A stretch of 64,000 bases of DNA from Anadara kagoshimensis (taxonomy: Eukaryota > Mollusca > Bivalvia > Arcoida > Arcidae). The notes beneath the pieces are model-generated. The model did no database searches. It was given only the letters and a program-made list of their open reading frames with translations, and was not told where the DNA came from. The DNA is taken from the NCBI GenBank assembly GCA_021292105.1, contig CM037868.1, forward strand, positions 23,421,845-23,485,844, given 5' to 3'. Positions 12,780-24,872 of this stretch are shown here, piece by piece (position 1 is the first letter of the stretch; each line of letters opens with the position of its first letter). A program made the translations under genes and the position numbers.

Positions 12780-13660
12780 TATCCCTAAATGTGTCTCTGT
12801 TGCCACAATTGTTGTAATTCTAAATTATCTATAAAGATAGAAAGGGCACATCTCACTATATTGAAGACATATAAAACAATGTAAACAAGTGTCACAAACA
12901 AAGCATGTCCCTCAAGAATAGGAGGCCGTGTGTTTAATTTCCAGCCAGTTCAACTGTAAGTTTTTGTAATAATGATTTTTAGCCTGACGCTTTGTATTAA
13001 AAATATTATCGACTGGTTTACTCGGTTGTCTTGATGCCGATACAATGTGACTAGGGAGTTGTTTACTTGTCTGTGAATATGCATTTTAAGTCATTTTAAG
13101 TGCGGGTCATACTATGCAGGTCAGTACAAATCAGGCCATTAAACAAAGTCGCATATCTTACGTATAAACTTGTTCTTAGTTGCATGTGTATGTATGTTTT
13201 TGTTTAATCGTTGAAGATTTTGGTAAAATATACTTTGGTCCGTTGGGTGTCTTTTTCTTTTCAACATCTTGGAAAAATGTTTTGGTTTCATAATATTGGT
13301 CCAAGCACTTCTAATGAGGATTTGTATTCCGAAACGGCCGTCTAGTACTATTATAATATGTAATTAATAAACTTACTCTCGTCGCAAACATGGCTAAATC
13401 GTCGACAAAAAATAAGCAAATTATGTTATTATGCATTGGTAACCATAAAGAACACATTTTTTATGATATAAACAACAAAAATACTTATATAAGGTTTTCA
13501 GTATAGGCACAAAATTGACCCGAAAATGTGTGTGTGGATGTGTGAACGCAAGGTGTTATTGTCATTGTTATATATTCTATGTTCAAATTGAAAAAAAAAA
13601 TTAAAAAAAATTGACCTGTCCGTTTGACGTTCTGATTAGGAATATACTTTTGTTCAGATT
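12780..13660. other. Noncoding sequence upstream of C1q copy B
   Basis: No gene is supported. At about 13225-13365 there is a monomer of the 104-bp-type repeat family ('ccgaaacggccgtctag') in the same orientation as the one upstream of copy A. At about 13600-13660 there is a loose partial copy of the TIR of the next element ('ttgacctgtccgtttgac'). Confidence 0.45.
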
Positions 13661-13664
13661 TTCA

Positions 13665-13921
13665 GTTATAGGTAAACAACATTGACCTGTCCGTTTGACC
13701 TTTCATTCGGAATATTCATACAGGAGGGTCCATCCTATACTTGGGTAGTATTGGAATTTATTAAGATTTGCAGTCAATGCACATATACACATTGCCCATG
13801 ATAAGTGTTCCCATCAAGTAGACGAAGTTTACATGCGTGATGCCTATTTTTAAATCAACTCGTTCATGATAAATATTTAAATCAAAGGTCAAGCGGACAG
13901 GTCATAGTTGTTATCTATAAT
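13665..13921. mobile_element. MITE of the TAGGCAAACAACATTGACC family, copy 1
   Basis: The inverted ends are of the form TATAGG(C/T)AAACAACATTGACC at the left and GGTC...TTGTT-type at the right, with 'gacctgtccgtttgaccttt' facing 'aaaggtcaagcggacaggtc'. TA at each end suggests a Tc1/mariner-type target. Other copies are at 28040, 30513 and 36979, with a half copy at 38375. Confidence 0.7.
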
Positions 13922-14072
13922 ACATTAATTATGTACGTTTCGCTTCATTTGAACGAGATTAAATAATAGTAATGTTGGTTATTTAAGTACAATCCACATG
14001 TAATTAAGTGTAATTAAATTACCCAGTAGTTTTGGAAGAAATAGTTACGATGTAAAATGTTAACGGAAGAAT

Positions 14073-14190
14073 GATTTCTTGAATGAAGTTTGACGTCTCA
14101 ATCATGAATGTTTCAAATATATCGAGACGTCACCAGTTAACGGTGAAGTGGCATTTTTTTAACTTTGCAGTGCGCTCAGGGCAATATGTT
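14073..14190 (-). mobile_element. SINE family A, fragment
   Basis: Shares 'atatatcgagacgtcacc' and 'tttgcagtgcgctcaggg' with the body of the family-A SINEs; the tRNA head is missing. Confidence 0.55.
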
Positions 14191-14387
14191 TGTTGCATTA
14201 TACATAGTAGGTGTACATTGTATAATCATTTTGATATTATATAAAGGATCCAAATATCAAATCTAAGAATATACACTTGTATTAACCAACAGAACAACTG
14301 AATCAATTAAATGTTAAGAAAAGAAATATCAACATTGGTACTGGGTCACTAGGTACAAAAATGCCAACTTTGTGCGGAGAATGAGTG

Positions 14388-14714
14388 AGTGAGTAATGGT
14401 GTTTAACGTCCCAGTCAAGAATATTTCACTTATATCGAGACGTCGCCATCTATAGGCGAAAGTGCAGAAATTTTACCTGTGCGTTGCGTTTACAGCAGGG
14501 TTTTTTAGCGTGCCAAGCCCACCGTGACACGGTACCTCGTTTACTTTAAGTTCCCATCCGAAAGAACCGTGACTTTCATTTCGTAATGTCGAGTGCTTGG
14601 CGAAAGAACAGTCACTACCCACTTTCAAGTCTTGGGTCAGACCCGGCCGGGGTTCGAACCCACGGCCTCTCACTTACGGAGCGAGCACTCTACCAACTGA
14701 GCTACCGCAGTGGT
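14388..14714 (-). mobile_element. tRNA-derived SINE family A
   Basis: Read on the minus strand it begins 'ccactgcggtagctcagttg' (box-A-like) and continues to 'gtgggttcgaacccc' (box-B-like), followed by a family-specific body that ends near 'gacgttaaacaccattactc'. This is a tRNA-like head on a SINE, not a functional tRNA gene. Confidence 0.8.
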
Positions 14715-15059
14715 GTGCGGAGAATGGAGTCATTGCCAGTGGTGTGCACTGTACAAAATAAGGTACATTAATTTACATACATAAAGAAATTATATAAATA
14801 TAACTTACCAAATGAACTTATTTTTATGACAATTCATAACCTTTGTTTCAGACAGTTACGTGTAGAATTGCCAGTCATCTTATCAACAACTGTGACTTAT
14901 CGCAGAAATCCCATACTCATAAAGGGGTCATTTTATCATTTCAGAATTTTAGTATCTTCAAAAACTGTTATAGTCTTGTTTTAGTGATTTATGAATGAAA
15001 CTATGCGCATAAACATGAAATTAAAATACACTTAACCCAAAGAAATTCCGATTTTGTAT

Positions 15060-15245
15060 GTGGGAAGTCGAAGGTTCGAACCCGGTCGTTCTGACCGAGA
15101 CTTGGAAAAAGGGTACTGACTGATTTGTTGCCAAGCACTCGACATTTAGAAATGAAAGTCACGGAGTCCCTCAGACGAGACCTTAAAGACGGATACCTCG
15201 TGCATCAAGGGTTAATCCGGTGAACTCATTGTTGCAGTAAGTTTT
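15060..15245 (+). mobile_element. SINE family A, 5'-damaged copy
   Basis: Contains 'gtcgaaggttcgaacccggt' (box B region), then 'gccaagcactcgacattt' and 'gaaatgaaagtcacgg', the body of family A in plus orientation. The box A part is lost. Confidence 0.6.
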
Positions 15246-15724
15246 CGCCACAGTTTAAATTTAAAACTTAGATTTAAGTTTAAAAAATCAACGAAATTAG
15301 AAGTTTTTACCTTTGTGTTACATAATTTGACCTATTGCAATGGCATATGATTGGAGAATATTGAAGGTAAATATTTCTTCCACTTCAACAAAAGCTGGTG
15401 ATGTCTCTATAAAAGTGAAATATTTTTCACTGTTTTCCATTATTTCTTCGTAATACAGTTAAAAATCTTAACTGCATCTTAAAATCTCAAGATTTGTAAA
15501 GAATCTATCACTGTTAGCACTTGGAACTTCCTAAGCGCTGTTTGTTTTATTTGAACGTATTGGTCGTGAGACATAGTAGATCTCCTTTTCTAATTTTCTT
15601 AAAAATAATACTTGTGTAGTTCACCCTTTCAATACAGAATATACAATGTCCTTAAAACGAAAAAAAAAACCTTACAGTAAAGGAGTGACTTTTAAATCTG
15701 AATTAGAATCAAAAGCAAACATAC

Positions 15725-16105
15725 TAATCCATGTCCGAATCACAATCCATTCTTTAAACTGACAAGTTAGTTAGACACGTGAACTTCCACCAGGGAAGTG
15801 AGACCGGGTGCTCCTGAAGGGTAGGCAATTCATGTTAAGCTAGCCACACCCGCCACGTGTGTAATCAAAATTGTGTGAAATGAACATGGAACAATGGGAC
15901 GTCAAATATATCCAGGGCAATCCTGGACACGGAGACATCAAACTTGTCAACAATACTGTGATGACGACAATAACACCCTTTGAGGGCCTTGATAAACCTG
16001 GACTTGCAATATCCCCAAGTCAACAATTTATTTGCAAGCAGTCGGAAATTTGGGCAGTAAAAACCAGATATAACAAAAGATAAAGGATAGATATTTGGAC
16101 GGTCA
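15725..16105 (-). mobile_element. Retroelement 3' end remnant
   Basis: The minus strand encodes 'LLANKLLTWGYCKSRFIKAL' and 'RHHSIVDKFDVSVSRIALD', then the common tail with 'ggtagg...cctgaag' features and 'ggattgtgattcggacatgg' at its end (about 15735). Confidence 0.7.
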
Positions 16106-16239
16106 TGTTCCAAGCATTATTTCATGCATCCAAGATTCGTGAATTAAGGTGTATCTCATAGGATTTCACCATGCCCCTTCACTTTTTCTGGGTCTCAAGG
16201 GGACATAACTCTTTCATTTGTGCAACATAATAAAAAAAA

Positions 16240-16395
16240 CTGGCGGGTGAAGCAACCTAAATAGGAGGCGATTACCCTTCCGGACCACCTGGCCTCAATT
16301 TCCTGGTGGAAGTTCACTGGTTAAAAAAATTAGCCCGTTCTAGATTTTTACTGTTTTTAATTGTGATTTAAACATGGATTAGTATGGCCCTACAA
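16240..16395 (+). mobile_element. Retroelement tail, solo copy
   Basis: Noncoding tail only: 'aaataggaggcgattaccct', 'cctcaatttcctggtgga' and 'attgtgatttaaacatgg'. Confidence 0.55.
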
Positions 16396-16823
16396 CAACG
16401 CATTACAAGACCAAGTTTTATTAAATTAGCCAAGTATTAAGCGATGTCACCGTACAGGGTCCCCAAAACCGGCATTTTCGATTTTGATGCATTAGAAATT
16501 CTAAAAATCAATGGAACTCAGTCGCATTAAATCATATTTCAGTATATTTACAATATGATTGTACCTGTCTTTGATGAAACATGCAGAAGCAATTGTATTT
16601 CAATTCCCGTTGAAAGACAATTGGGGTCATGACCCTTGATGTGTATTAATTTTCCCGCAATATTACGTCAAGTCCCACACAGGGGGGTCATATGAGACAC
16701 GCCGATCTCGCATGGCTTAAAATCCTATCTTACATGAGCTGACAGAGCAGGTATGGGAGAAATAGCGCCAAGGGTTAAAACAATTCAAAATATTTATTAA
16801 AAGAAAGAATTGTAAATATAACT

Positions 16824-16947
16824 AATGGCATTTTCAAGGGGTAATGCAAGACTGTGTGCAGCGTGCCAAATATAAAATGAAGGGCTTCACCTTTCATCGA
16901 ATTTTGGCACGCGCCACACTATCTTGTATTACCCCTTGAAATGCCAT
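16824..16947. mobile_element. Foldback MITE, near-perfect hairpin
   Basis: Arms of about 55 bp: the left starts 'atggcattttcaaggggtaa' and the right ends with its complement 'ttaccccttgaaatgccat'. The loop is near 'gggcttcacctttcatcg'. It has no coding capacity. Confidence 0.75.
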
Positions 16948-16957
16948 GATCAGAATG

Positions 16958-17577
16958 TCATTCAGGGGCGTAGCTGGGGTGTTTATGATGTGGACGCCTA
17001 AAGAGGGCAGGGGGTTTGGGGGCCGCCCTGATGCGAATTTTCGGCCCTCTAGGGCGCTATTTATTAGAATTTTTCTTATAATTTTATGCTATGCTGTGGT
17101 AGTTTTTGTCGTTCTTTTGAGGACTGGTTCATTCTTAAACCTGAAGACGAGGTACAAGGAGATCTGATGCTGTATGGCATAAGCACTACGAAAACAACAC
17201 ACTCAATAATTGAGAAAGTCAAGTTAATTAATATAGTGGTGAGGTTAAAACGGAGGAGAGGAAATACATTTGTAAATACATTGTGTTAATACATAATGAA
17301 ACGTGACGAATGGCTAGTAGAAGTTCTTTAATGTAATTGTTAACAGGCATTCGTATCTTGTGTATCTGGATTCTGCTGTTGAGCTGCTGGACTAACTGCG
17401 CTCGAGTTATCGGCTTTTGAAGCCGAGAACAAATCAGATAGCTTCAATTGTTTTGCCATGCCGGCAAAGTCAAGACAACACCGGAACCGCACCTCAGAGG
17501 CTATCGAAGTCATGTATAAACCGAATTTGTATATAACATTCCGGTGATGACCAACGGTTTGGTATAAGAAATATATT

Positions 17578-17648
<71 letters not shown>

Positions 17649-17705
17649 GAAAACGATGTGGACGTTTTTGCGTACAAACGTACGCCTGGCTACGCCCCTG
17701 TCATT
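16958..17705. mobile_element. Nonautonomous DNA transposon with CAGGGGCGTAGC ends
   Basis: The element at 16963-17700 has perfect 12-bp inverted ends CAGGGGCGTAGC / GCTACGCCCCTG. The five bases TCATT directly abut both ends (16958-16962 and 17701-17705), a plausible target duplication. It holds no transposase. A (CT)n tract followed by a long T run lies at 17582-17646 near its right end. The superfamily is unclear because hAT elements normally make 8-bp duplications. Confidence 0.65.
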
Positions 17706-17778
17706 TCTTAAATGAAGAAATTTATGTTAAAATCAAAAATCGTTACAGACACTCTTTAAACACTCTCATGTTCCTAAA

Positions 17779-18408
17779 TAGTATTAAGTGGTTCCAAAGA
17801 CCAGCTCTAAGACATAATGCTGATTTTATTAAGTGGTTCCACAGAGCAGCTTTAAGACATAATGCTAATTTTATTAAGTGGTTCAACAGAGCAGCTTTAA
17901 GACAATGCTAATTTTATTAAGTGGTTCCACAGAGCAGCTCTAAGACATAATGCTGATATTATTAAGTGGTTCCACAGAGCAGCTCTAAGACCCAATGCTA
18001 ATTTTATTAAGTGGTTCCACAGAGCAGCTTTAAGACATAATGCTGATTTTATTAAGTGGTTCCACAGAGCAGCTTTAAGACATAATGCTAATTTGAGTAA
18101 GTGGTTCCAAAGAGCAGCTCTAAGACATAATGCTAATTTTATTAAGTGGTTCCACAGAGCAGCTCTAAGACAATGCTAATTTTATTAAGTGGTTCCACAG
18201 AGCAGCTCTAAGACACAATGCTAATTTTATTAAGTGGTTCCACAGAGCAGCTCTAAGACCCAATGCTAATTTTATTAAGTGGTTCCACAGAGCAGCTTTA
18301 AGACACCATTCTAATTTTATTAAGTGGTTCCACGGAGCAGCTCTAAGACACAATGCTTATTCTATTAAGTGGTTCAACATAGCAGCTCTAAGACACAATG
18401 CTAATTTT
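17779..18408. repeat. 45-bp minisatellite, about 14 units
   Basis: The unit is 'attaagtggttccacagagc' followed by 'agctctaagacataatgcta' and 'atttt'. Most units are 45 bp and two or three are 42 bp. Because the length is a multiple of three, open frames run through parts of both strands; these are a by-product of periodicity, not evidence of a protein. Confidence 0.9.
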
Positions 18409-18464
18409 AACTGTTTACTGAATTGTCACATACCATTTTTTTAAATTTAATCATAAAATACATT

Positions 18465-18712
18465 CAAAATATGGTATATGGCAGAATGATTGATAAAATA
18501 GGGTATATGGCAGAATGATTAATAAAATCTGGTATATTGCAGAATGATTGATAAAATCTGGTATATTGCAGAATGATTGATAAAATCTGGTATATTGCAG
18601 AATGATTGATAAAATCTGGTATATTGCAAAATGATTAATAAAATCTGGTATATTGCAGAATGATTGATAAAATCTGGTATATTGCAGAATGATTGATAAA
18701 ATCTGGTACACA
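18465..18712. repeat. 29-bp minisatellite, about 9 units
   Basis: The unit is 'aatgattgataaaatctggt' followed by 'atattgcag'. The first two units are variant ('ggcagaatgatt'). It lies about 60 bp from the 45-bp array but is unrelated in sequence. Confidence 0.9.
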
Positions 18713-20018
18713 AAGTCTAATCGGCATAATAAGCGACATTTAATACAGAAATACATATATTAAATGTCGATGGTGTAAACATTATTCCTTTCATGATTGG
18801 AAGGTAGAAAATGCACTAAACAAATCACGGTGCTATAGTGCACCAGGTCAGAGAGCTCGGGTTTTATATGTCTCTGACCTGGGCCGCTGTTATTGAGTAA
18901 TTGAGTACATACGTGCTAACTGTATTGAAGAGTAAATAGTTAAGTATCTAGTATTTTTGGTTGGTCGTTTAAACAGAGACATATATTTGGGTTTATATGA
19001 CATTGTCTTAGGTTAAAAAAAAATAAACAAACGCGGTCGGAACTCGTGTTTACCATGTATTATTAATGTCCCGGATTTCGGTAAACTTGATTCGTCCGAA
19101 GAAACCTGATACAGAAGGATAAGTATAAACAGCGACATTCCATACATAATAACCTGAAAAATATCGTTTGATTTACCTCCAAGGCTAGGTAACCAGTCTC
19201 AATAATAATCAAGGGCGATAACTGGCAAGGACTGGTAAAATGAAGTTAAGACGAAATGATTTATATTCTGCTGAAAAGGTATTTGAAAATATAATCAACG
19301 TTTAATTTATTTATTTAATGTATTTACTTAAAAGAATAACCACTCAAAAAGTTATCTTATAAAAAATTGGATGTAATTTGTTTGGTATATTTTCACATAG
19401 GTACGTCCTCTGTGTTTGACTTATGTTGGGTACATTTTATCGGGTACGTTACATGTGCAACGATCATCGATCACCACACAGTTATTTCTCAAGTTGTCAC
19501 AACGTTTCAAAACGTAGTAGGTCCTAATCGTGTGAGTTTTTGCACCATTTTTGACAGTTTCGTACTCTAGACCTAATGTGGATTCAAATCCTAAAGGGGA
19601 CAAGCAAGTTTTCTATATTTTTTTAAAAATAATTTAACACCCCCCCCTTTTGGATGACAACTGGATCAGATATTTTTTTATCATTACGGTAACTTTTTTC
19701 TTGAATTCGAGTGTAGCAGATACAAAATTTTACTGGAATTTTAAAGACATTTATTAAACTTTCTCTGGAATTTCAGTGTCAGCCATGTCTACTGTAGGAA
19801 CCACTCTGTTTGCGACAGTGAAAAATATCAATCTTTATTCAATTTTATTTGATTTTCTATGGATATAAAAAGTATTTAACTGTCACAAACAGAGTGGTTC
19901 CTACAGTAGGGGTTGGGGTGTCAGGGGTAAATATGGAATAGGCTCAATAGCTTATTATTTATATCATCCACCTGTCCATTGCCCTTATTTCATGCAGAGA
20001 AGGGGAAACTGAATAAAT
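18713..20018. other. Noncoding sequence with two short palindromes
   Basis: No gene is supported. One hairpin at about 18842-18883 pairs 'caggtcagaga' with 'tctctgacctg'. Another at 19788-19912 pairs 'tactgtaggaaccactctgt' with its complement around an AT-rich loop (arms about 33 bp). Confidence 0.5.
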
Positions 20019-21473
20019 GTCATAAAGAATTCTGGTCAACTCGCCCCCTAACCAACTCGCCCCCTTCCAACTCGCCCCCACTATATACCAACTCGCCCCC
20101 ATGCTAACTCGCCCCATTACCAACTCGCCCCACTTATTTTAAAGTCAACACCAACTCGCCCCAACTTATACCAACTCGCCCCAATATATATAATAATTAA
20201 AAATAATGAACAGGAATAAAAATTAATTAGTTATTGATTATGAACCAATCTTGTTTATTTGTAATTATACTTATTAGTATTATCATAATAATAAATTTTT
20301 ATTCTGTTCATTATTTTTTAATTATATTATATATTTGTTCTTATTTGTAATTATGATTATATAATCATAATAATAAATTTTTATTCTGTTCATTAAAAAA
20401 TTAATTATTATTATAATAATAAATTAATAACAATTATCGGCACATTTTATCACCGGAAATTGCCGTGTGTTGACAGTGTGTTATGGCTTAGTGTGAATTT
20501 ATGCAAACATGTTTATTTTGACTAAACGATACACAAGCAGTTTACGGGACATGTGTGCACTATGATCACACGACCTTTGGCTTCGTTTTCATTTTCGAAA
20601 GTTCAAAAGATATTCAAAGAAAAATATTTTTACCAATAAGATTATCGACAACGATTTCAGATACATGTATAAATGTGCTGAGATTAGAAATGATTTTGAA
20701 ATTTTCACCAAATGTTGGAATTGGATAGATCTACCCGTGATTAAAAGCCCTAGATGGGTAAAGTAATTTTCTCTGTGTACGCCACTTCAAACGTAGCAGG
20801 TCCTTGCGATATCACATATCAAAAGGGGGGGGGGGGTATGGTCCTTCTGAGCTCTCGTAAGACCCGTTCTACCCCTCTAGGGTTCTTGAAATTTTCACCA
20901 AATGTTGCAATTGGATAGATCTACCAGTGGTTAAAAGCCCTAGATGGGGAAACTCATTTTACGTCCTATGCGTAATTTCGTAATCACACTTAGAATCACG
21001 GTTCCTGTGGTCTTAATATACAGGTGGTCTTTATGAAAAGTTGTGTGCAATACCAGGTCGCCCTAAATATCAAATATTAATAAATCGAATGATATTAGGA
21101 CTAACCGTATTTAAATAAAATCGAATTGCCCGCTTGATGATATATAAAAAATTGCGGGCTAGAATTGCGGGCTAGCTTCACACCAGTTTCAAATAAAATA
21201 TAAGAGTCTATGGATTCATTTAGTTTGTAATTATTATTTCCGCTTTAAAACGATTTATGTGGTCATTTCTGGAGTGTGTTTAGTGGAGTATTTTTGTTTT
21301 ACGCCACAGTCAAGATTCTTTCATTTCATGGTCAGGGGGCGAGTTGGTAACGTCAAGGGGGCGAGTTGGTAATGTCAAGGGGGCGAGTTGGTAGGGGCGA
21401 GTTGGTTAGGGGGCGAGTTGGTAGGGGGGCGAGTTGGTTAGGGGGCGAGTTGACCAGCTTCCGTCATAAAAGA
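20019..21473. mobile_element. Foldback-type element with arms of tandem CAACTCGCCCC repeats
   Basis: The left arm (20032-20180) is a run of about nine short units of the form 'ccaactcgcccc'. The right arm (21336-21457) is the reverse complement, 'gggggcgagttggta', about seven units. The extreme ends 'ctggtcaactcgccccctaa' and 'ttagggggcgagttgaccag' are perfect inverted copies. Flanks 'gtcataaaga' (20019) and 'gtcataaaaga' (21463) may be a target duplication. The 1.1-kb centre is AT-rich, noncoding and holds an internal direct repeat of about 60 bp (around 20698 and 20890, 'ttcaccaaatgttg'). Confidence 0.7.
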
Positions 21474-22402
21474 TAACATCAATGCCAAAATCATTTCAGT
21501 TGTCTTTTCATCAGCATTGCAAAATGTTCCAAATTATCTTTGAAACAAATCAAAATGATTGTTGGAGCATAATGATTTTAGAGAAATGGATGATATAATC
21601 TTAAATACAACATAAACAGTACAAATTTTATTATGATAACTTAAAAGAAGTGCTGATCCTCGGTGGATTCAGTATTGAAACGCCGATCCAGTATTTCTAG
21701 GGACATAATTTTTCACCTGTTCTAGTTACTGCTGGCTTACCTGACATCATAACGGACACACTCACACAGACATTTATTACTATTAATAATGTAGTGTGCT
21801 ATATTGGATTAAAAACAATATAACAATTTTAGTTATTATTAGAAAGTAGCACATATGTAACAATGGACTAGTGAATGTGAAACTGCAGCCCATGCAACTG
21901 TTATTTCCATGAGCTATCACCTACAATTGATTAAAATTGAAATGACAATAATTACAACATTTGATTTCATTGTATTTGAAGGAAGATATTATTTTGATGA
22001 TGTCACACTGTGTCCCCCTTTTAACATCACTTGGTAACATCAGGGGATGAAACTTGTGTTTTGTAATGGAAGGTCCAGGACCTTTTGTCTTTATTTATAG
22101 CAGTTCCCACTTGGAATTTTGAAAGTGCAATATCATCATTGAAAGGTCCATGTGCAATTACAGTATCGTAGAAAAAAACCCAGTATAATCCTGGTAAAAA
22201 TGAAAGATCGCAGACTTTATTAGAATTTTACAGTTTAAATTTCAAGGGTCCCAATGTAAAATCATTCATTCCTGGACCTCTGACCTGGAGAATTTTGACC
22301 CACTATACCGATATTTTTTCATATTTATTCTTGTCGAATATATCATATGCATACAATGATAATATAAGTGTTTGTTATAATTATTGTTTTGTCTGTTTGT
22401 AG
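21474..22402. other. Noncoding sequence before the glycosyltransferase-like gene
   Basis: AT-rich, with no supported feature. It ends in a strong polypyrimidine tract and acceptor 'ttgttttgtctgtttgtag' at 22402, so it is probably intronic to the downstream gene, with one or more 5' exons not found. Confidence 0.45.
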
Positions 22403-22605
22403 GTGAATTTATACAGAGAATGTTTAGATTCAAGATAATGAACAGAAGAAGTAATGTTTGTAGGTTGTTTATCTGGGTGGCAGCCATCTTTATTATACTA
22501 CAATTTTTTCAGTATGATTGGAACTATTTGAGTGTCCAATATCTACTTGGTTTAGGATCACACAAAGTTGATACTGAGGTGAGTCAGAAGCAGAGATGGA
22601 GTTAA

Positions 22606-22930
22606 GTTGAGTAATGGTGTTTAAAGTCCCAGTCAAGAATATTTCACTTATACCAAGACATTACCAGTTATAACGAAGTGCAGAAATTTTGCCTGTGCCT
22701 TGTGCTGATGGCATTATACAACAGGGATCTTTATTGTGCCAAGCCTACCGTGACACAGGACCTGGTTTATTTTAAGTTCCCATCCAAAAGAACTGTGACT
22801 CATTTCGTAATGTTGAGTGCTGGTGAGAGAACAGTCACTACCAATTTCAAGTCTTTGGTCAGACCTGGTCGGGGTTGAATCCACAACTTCAACTTACGGA
22901 GTGAGCATTCTACCGACTGAGCTACCGCAA
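22606..22930 (-). mobile_element. SINE family A
   Basis: Starts just after the glycosyltransferase exon donor. It has the family-A body 'agtcaagaatatttcactta' and the tRNA-like head at its right end, 'gagctaccgcaa'. More diverged than the copy at 14388. Confidence 0.75.
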
Positions 22931-23514
22931 AGATGGAAGGAAGGGGATGTGGCGAATAGCAGTCATCTTTATACATACCTGCAAGAATTGTAGATTGTGT
23001 ACAGGAGCCAATGATGGGATTGAGAGGATAGTGCAAATTTTAGGTTGGAGATGATTGGGCAATTTTGGGGTTAAACCTTGATTTTTAGAATTGCCGTCAT
23101 CTTTATACACACCTGCAAAAATTGTAGATCACAAACAGGGGTTGAAGATGGACTGTGAATAGAAGGAAGGAGGTTGGGAAATTAGGGGTTAAAGTTAGAT
23201 AGCAGTCATCATGATTGTATCACCTGCAAAAACTGAAGATGACATACAATTAGTATAAAATTAATGTACTTTATTCACTACAATAAAATTTCAGCAGAAA
23301 TTTTTTCAAATAGTTAATAAGTAGGACTTTAAAGATACAAGATACAGTAAAATTTGTAGTGCAATATATTGCCAATATGGGAAGTATATTGCAATATTCA
23401 TATTAAATTTGTGAAATTGACCATAAGATTGAAAATATAATATTTCGCCTGTGGTACAAATTAATTTTCAAAGAAATTTGTTGTTTACTTGAAAAATTAC
23501 TGTAAGAACTGGGT

Positions 23515-23827
23515 ATAGGCATAATAGGCACGTGGAAGCGCTTGGCCTAGTGGTTAAGGCGTTGGACTCATGATTCGAGGTCGTGGGTTCGATCCCTGGA
23601 CGAACGATGTGTTGTGTCCTTGAGCAAGACACTTAATTTCATTGTTCCAGTTCGGCTGAAAAATAAATGAGTACCAGCAAAATGCTGGGGGTTAACCCTG
23701 CAATAAACCGGCGTCCCATTCAGGGGAGAGTCTTGTACTCTCAGCTTAACGCCACAGAAACCGGGATAAGCTCTGGCCTGATGGGCCTAATGGCTCGGGA
23801 CAGACTTTAACTTTAATAGGCATAATA
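23515..23827 (+). mobile_element. tRNA-derived SINE family B with 12-bp target duplication
   Basis: The element (23527-23815) starts with a tRNA-like head 'gcctagtggttaaggcgttg' (box A) and 'ggttcgatccctgg' (box B), and ends 'cagactttaactttaat'. ATAGGCATAATA flanks it on both sides (23515-23526 and 23816-23827). It lies in the intron of the glycosyltransferase-like gene. Confidence 0.85.
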
Positions 23828-24872
23828 CTTTAGGGTCGGTTGGGTTAGTGGAAACAGACTTTTTAGGCTTTGGCTACGGTTTTAATTAATGTATGCTTTC
23901 GTTTACAGAAAGAATCAAAGATATGGAAGACAGAAGATATTAAGACCAGTGATCGGGATCAACAAAGCTGACAGTCACATCACCGAGGACACTGACGTAG
24001 AGTTTAGAGTAATTGTTATGGTATATAACAGAAACGCGTCATTACAGAGACTTTTAGATTCGTTAAACGGTGTGGACTACATGGGGCCAAGGTTGTAGTA
24101 GACATCTGGATAGACAGATCTAAGAAAACGGGAGAGATTCATAGTCCCACATATATAACGCCAAAAAGTTTAAATTCCAACATGGAGTTGCAAAGGTACA
24201 CAATCACACAAGACATGCAGGCGTTTACGGACAGTGGATGGATACGTGGCATCCAACAGAAAATACGTCGGAAATTGTCGTTTTCTTGGAAGACGATATT
24301 ACTGTATCAAAGTATTTATACAAGTGGTTAATGAATGTTCATAAAAAATATGACAACGGACCGATTTGGCAGGGTATTCTTTACAAGGGATAAGTATTAA
24401 GCATGGTGGAGGCGGTGGTAACCTACATGCCCCAGAAAAAGAAGTTTGTTTTTTGTACCCTGTATTAGGTTCCTGGGGTTTCTCTCCCAAAAAAGAAAAT
24501 TGGATGAAATACATTGAATGGTATAAAAAAGCTTCATTGGATAAAACATTTCATCCCTATGTGGAGATTCCGGGATTTTTACCGACGGTTTGGTATAAAA
24601 TCTGGATTAAACAAGGCAAAACCGATGGCATGTGGACTATGTGGCATATTTTTTATACATTTTCACAAAAACAACTTATTTTATATCCAAATCTCCCTGG
24701 TTACAAGGGATTGACAGTTAATTGGAAAGAGGCAGGGCTTCATTATTCCAATGCACAGAAAGAGAAAAAACCAGCTCCTGTAATGACAGAATGGGACTCT
24801 CGGTATGATAGTCTACCAGATGAACCCATTCAGTTGGATATTAAAGGAAGGATACGGAAACAGTTTAGTTGA

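Larger units (their letters stand above)
22420..24872 (+). pseudogene. Type II membrane glycosyltransferase-like gene with frame breaks
   Basis: The first coding exon (22420-22578; acceptor at 22402, donor GAG|GTGAGT) encodes a short basic N-terminus and a membrane anchor, 'LFIWVAAIFIILQFF', typical of Golgi glycosyltransferases. The second (from acceptor 'cgtttacag' at 23908 to TGA-terminated 24872) encodes a GT-A-like domain: 'FRVIVMVYNRNASLQRLLDS', 'VVVDIWIDRSKK', the acidic metal-binding-type motif 'VVFLEDDITVSK', 'GSWGFSPKKENW', and the C-terminal 'LHYSNAQKEK'. At least three single-base deficits break the frame: in GGGG at 24083-24086, in a five-A run at 24163-24167, and next to 24362. 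The phase between the two exons also disagrees, so an exon is missing from the model or there is a fourth break. The activity is inferred from layout and motifs, not from a named family. It may be a pseudogene or may carry sequence errors, since all three breaks are losses and two are in homopolymers. Confidence 0.6.

Noticed and set aside
14473..14673. Open frame encoding 'RGRGFEPRPGLTQDLKVG'
   Set aside because: It lies wholly within a family-A SINE; the peptide is a known type of repeat by-product.
14650..14714. Possible tRNA gene (box A and box B)
   Set aside because: It is the head of a SINE with a conserved SINE body attached, repeated at least five times, and has no proper acceptor stem.
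17645..18756. Several 60-100-residue open frames
   Set aside because: They are products of the 45-bp and 29-bp minisatellites.
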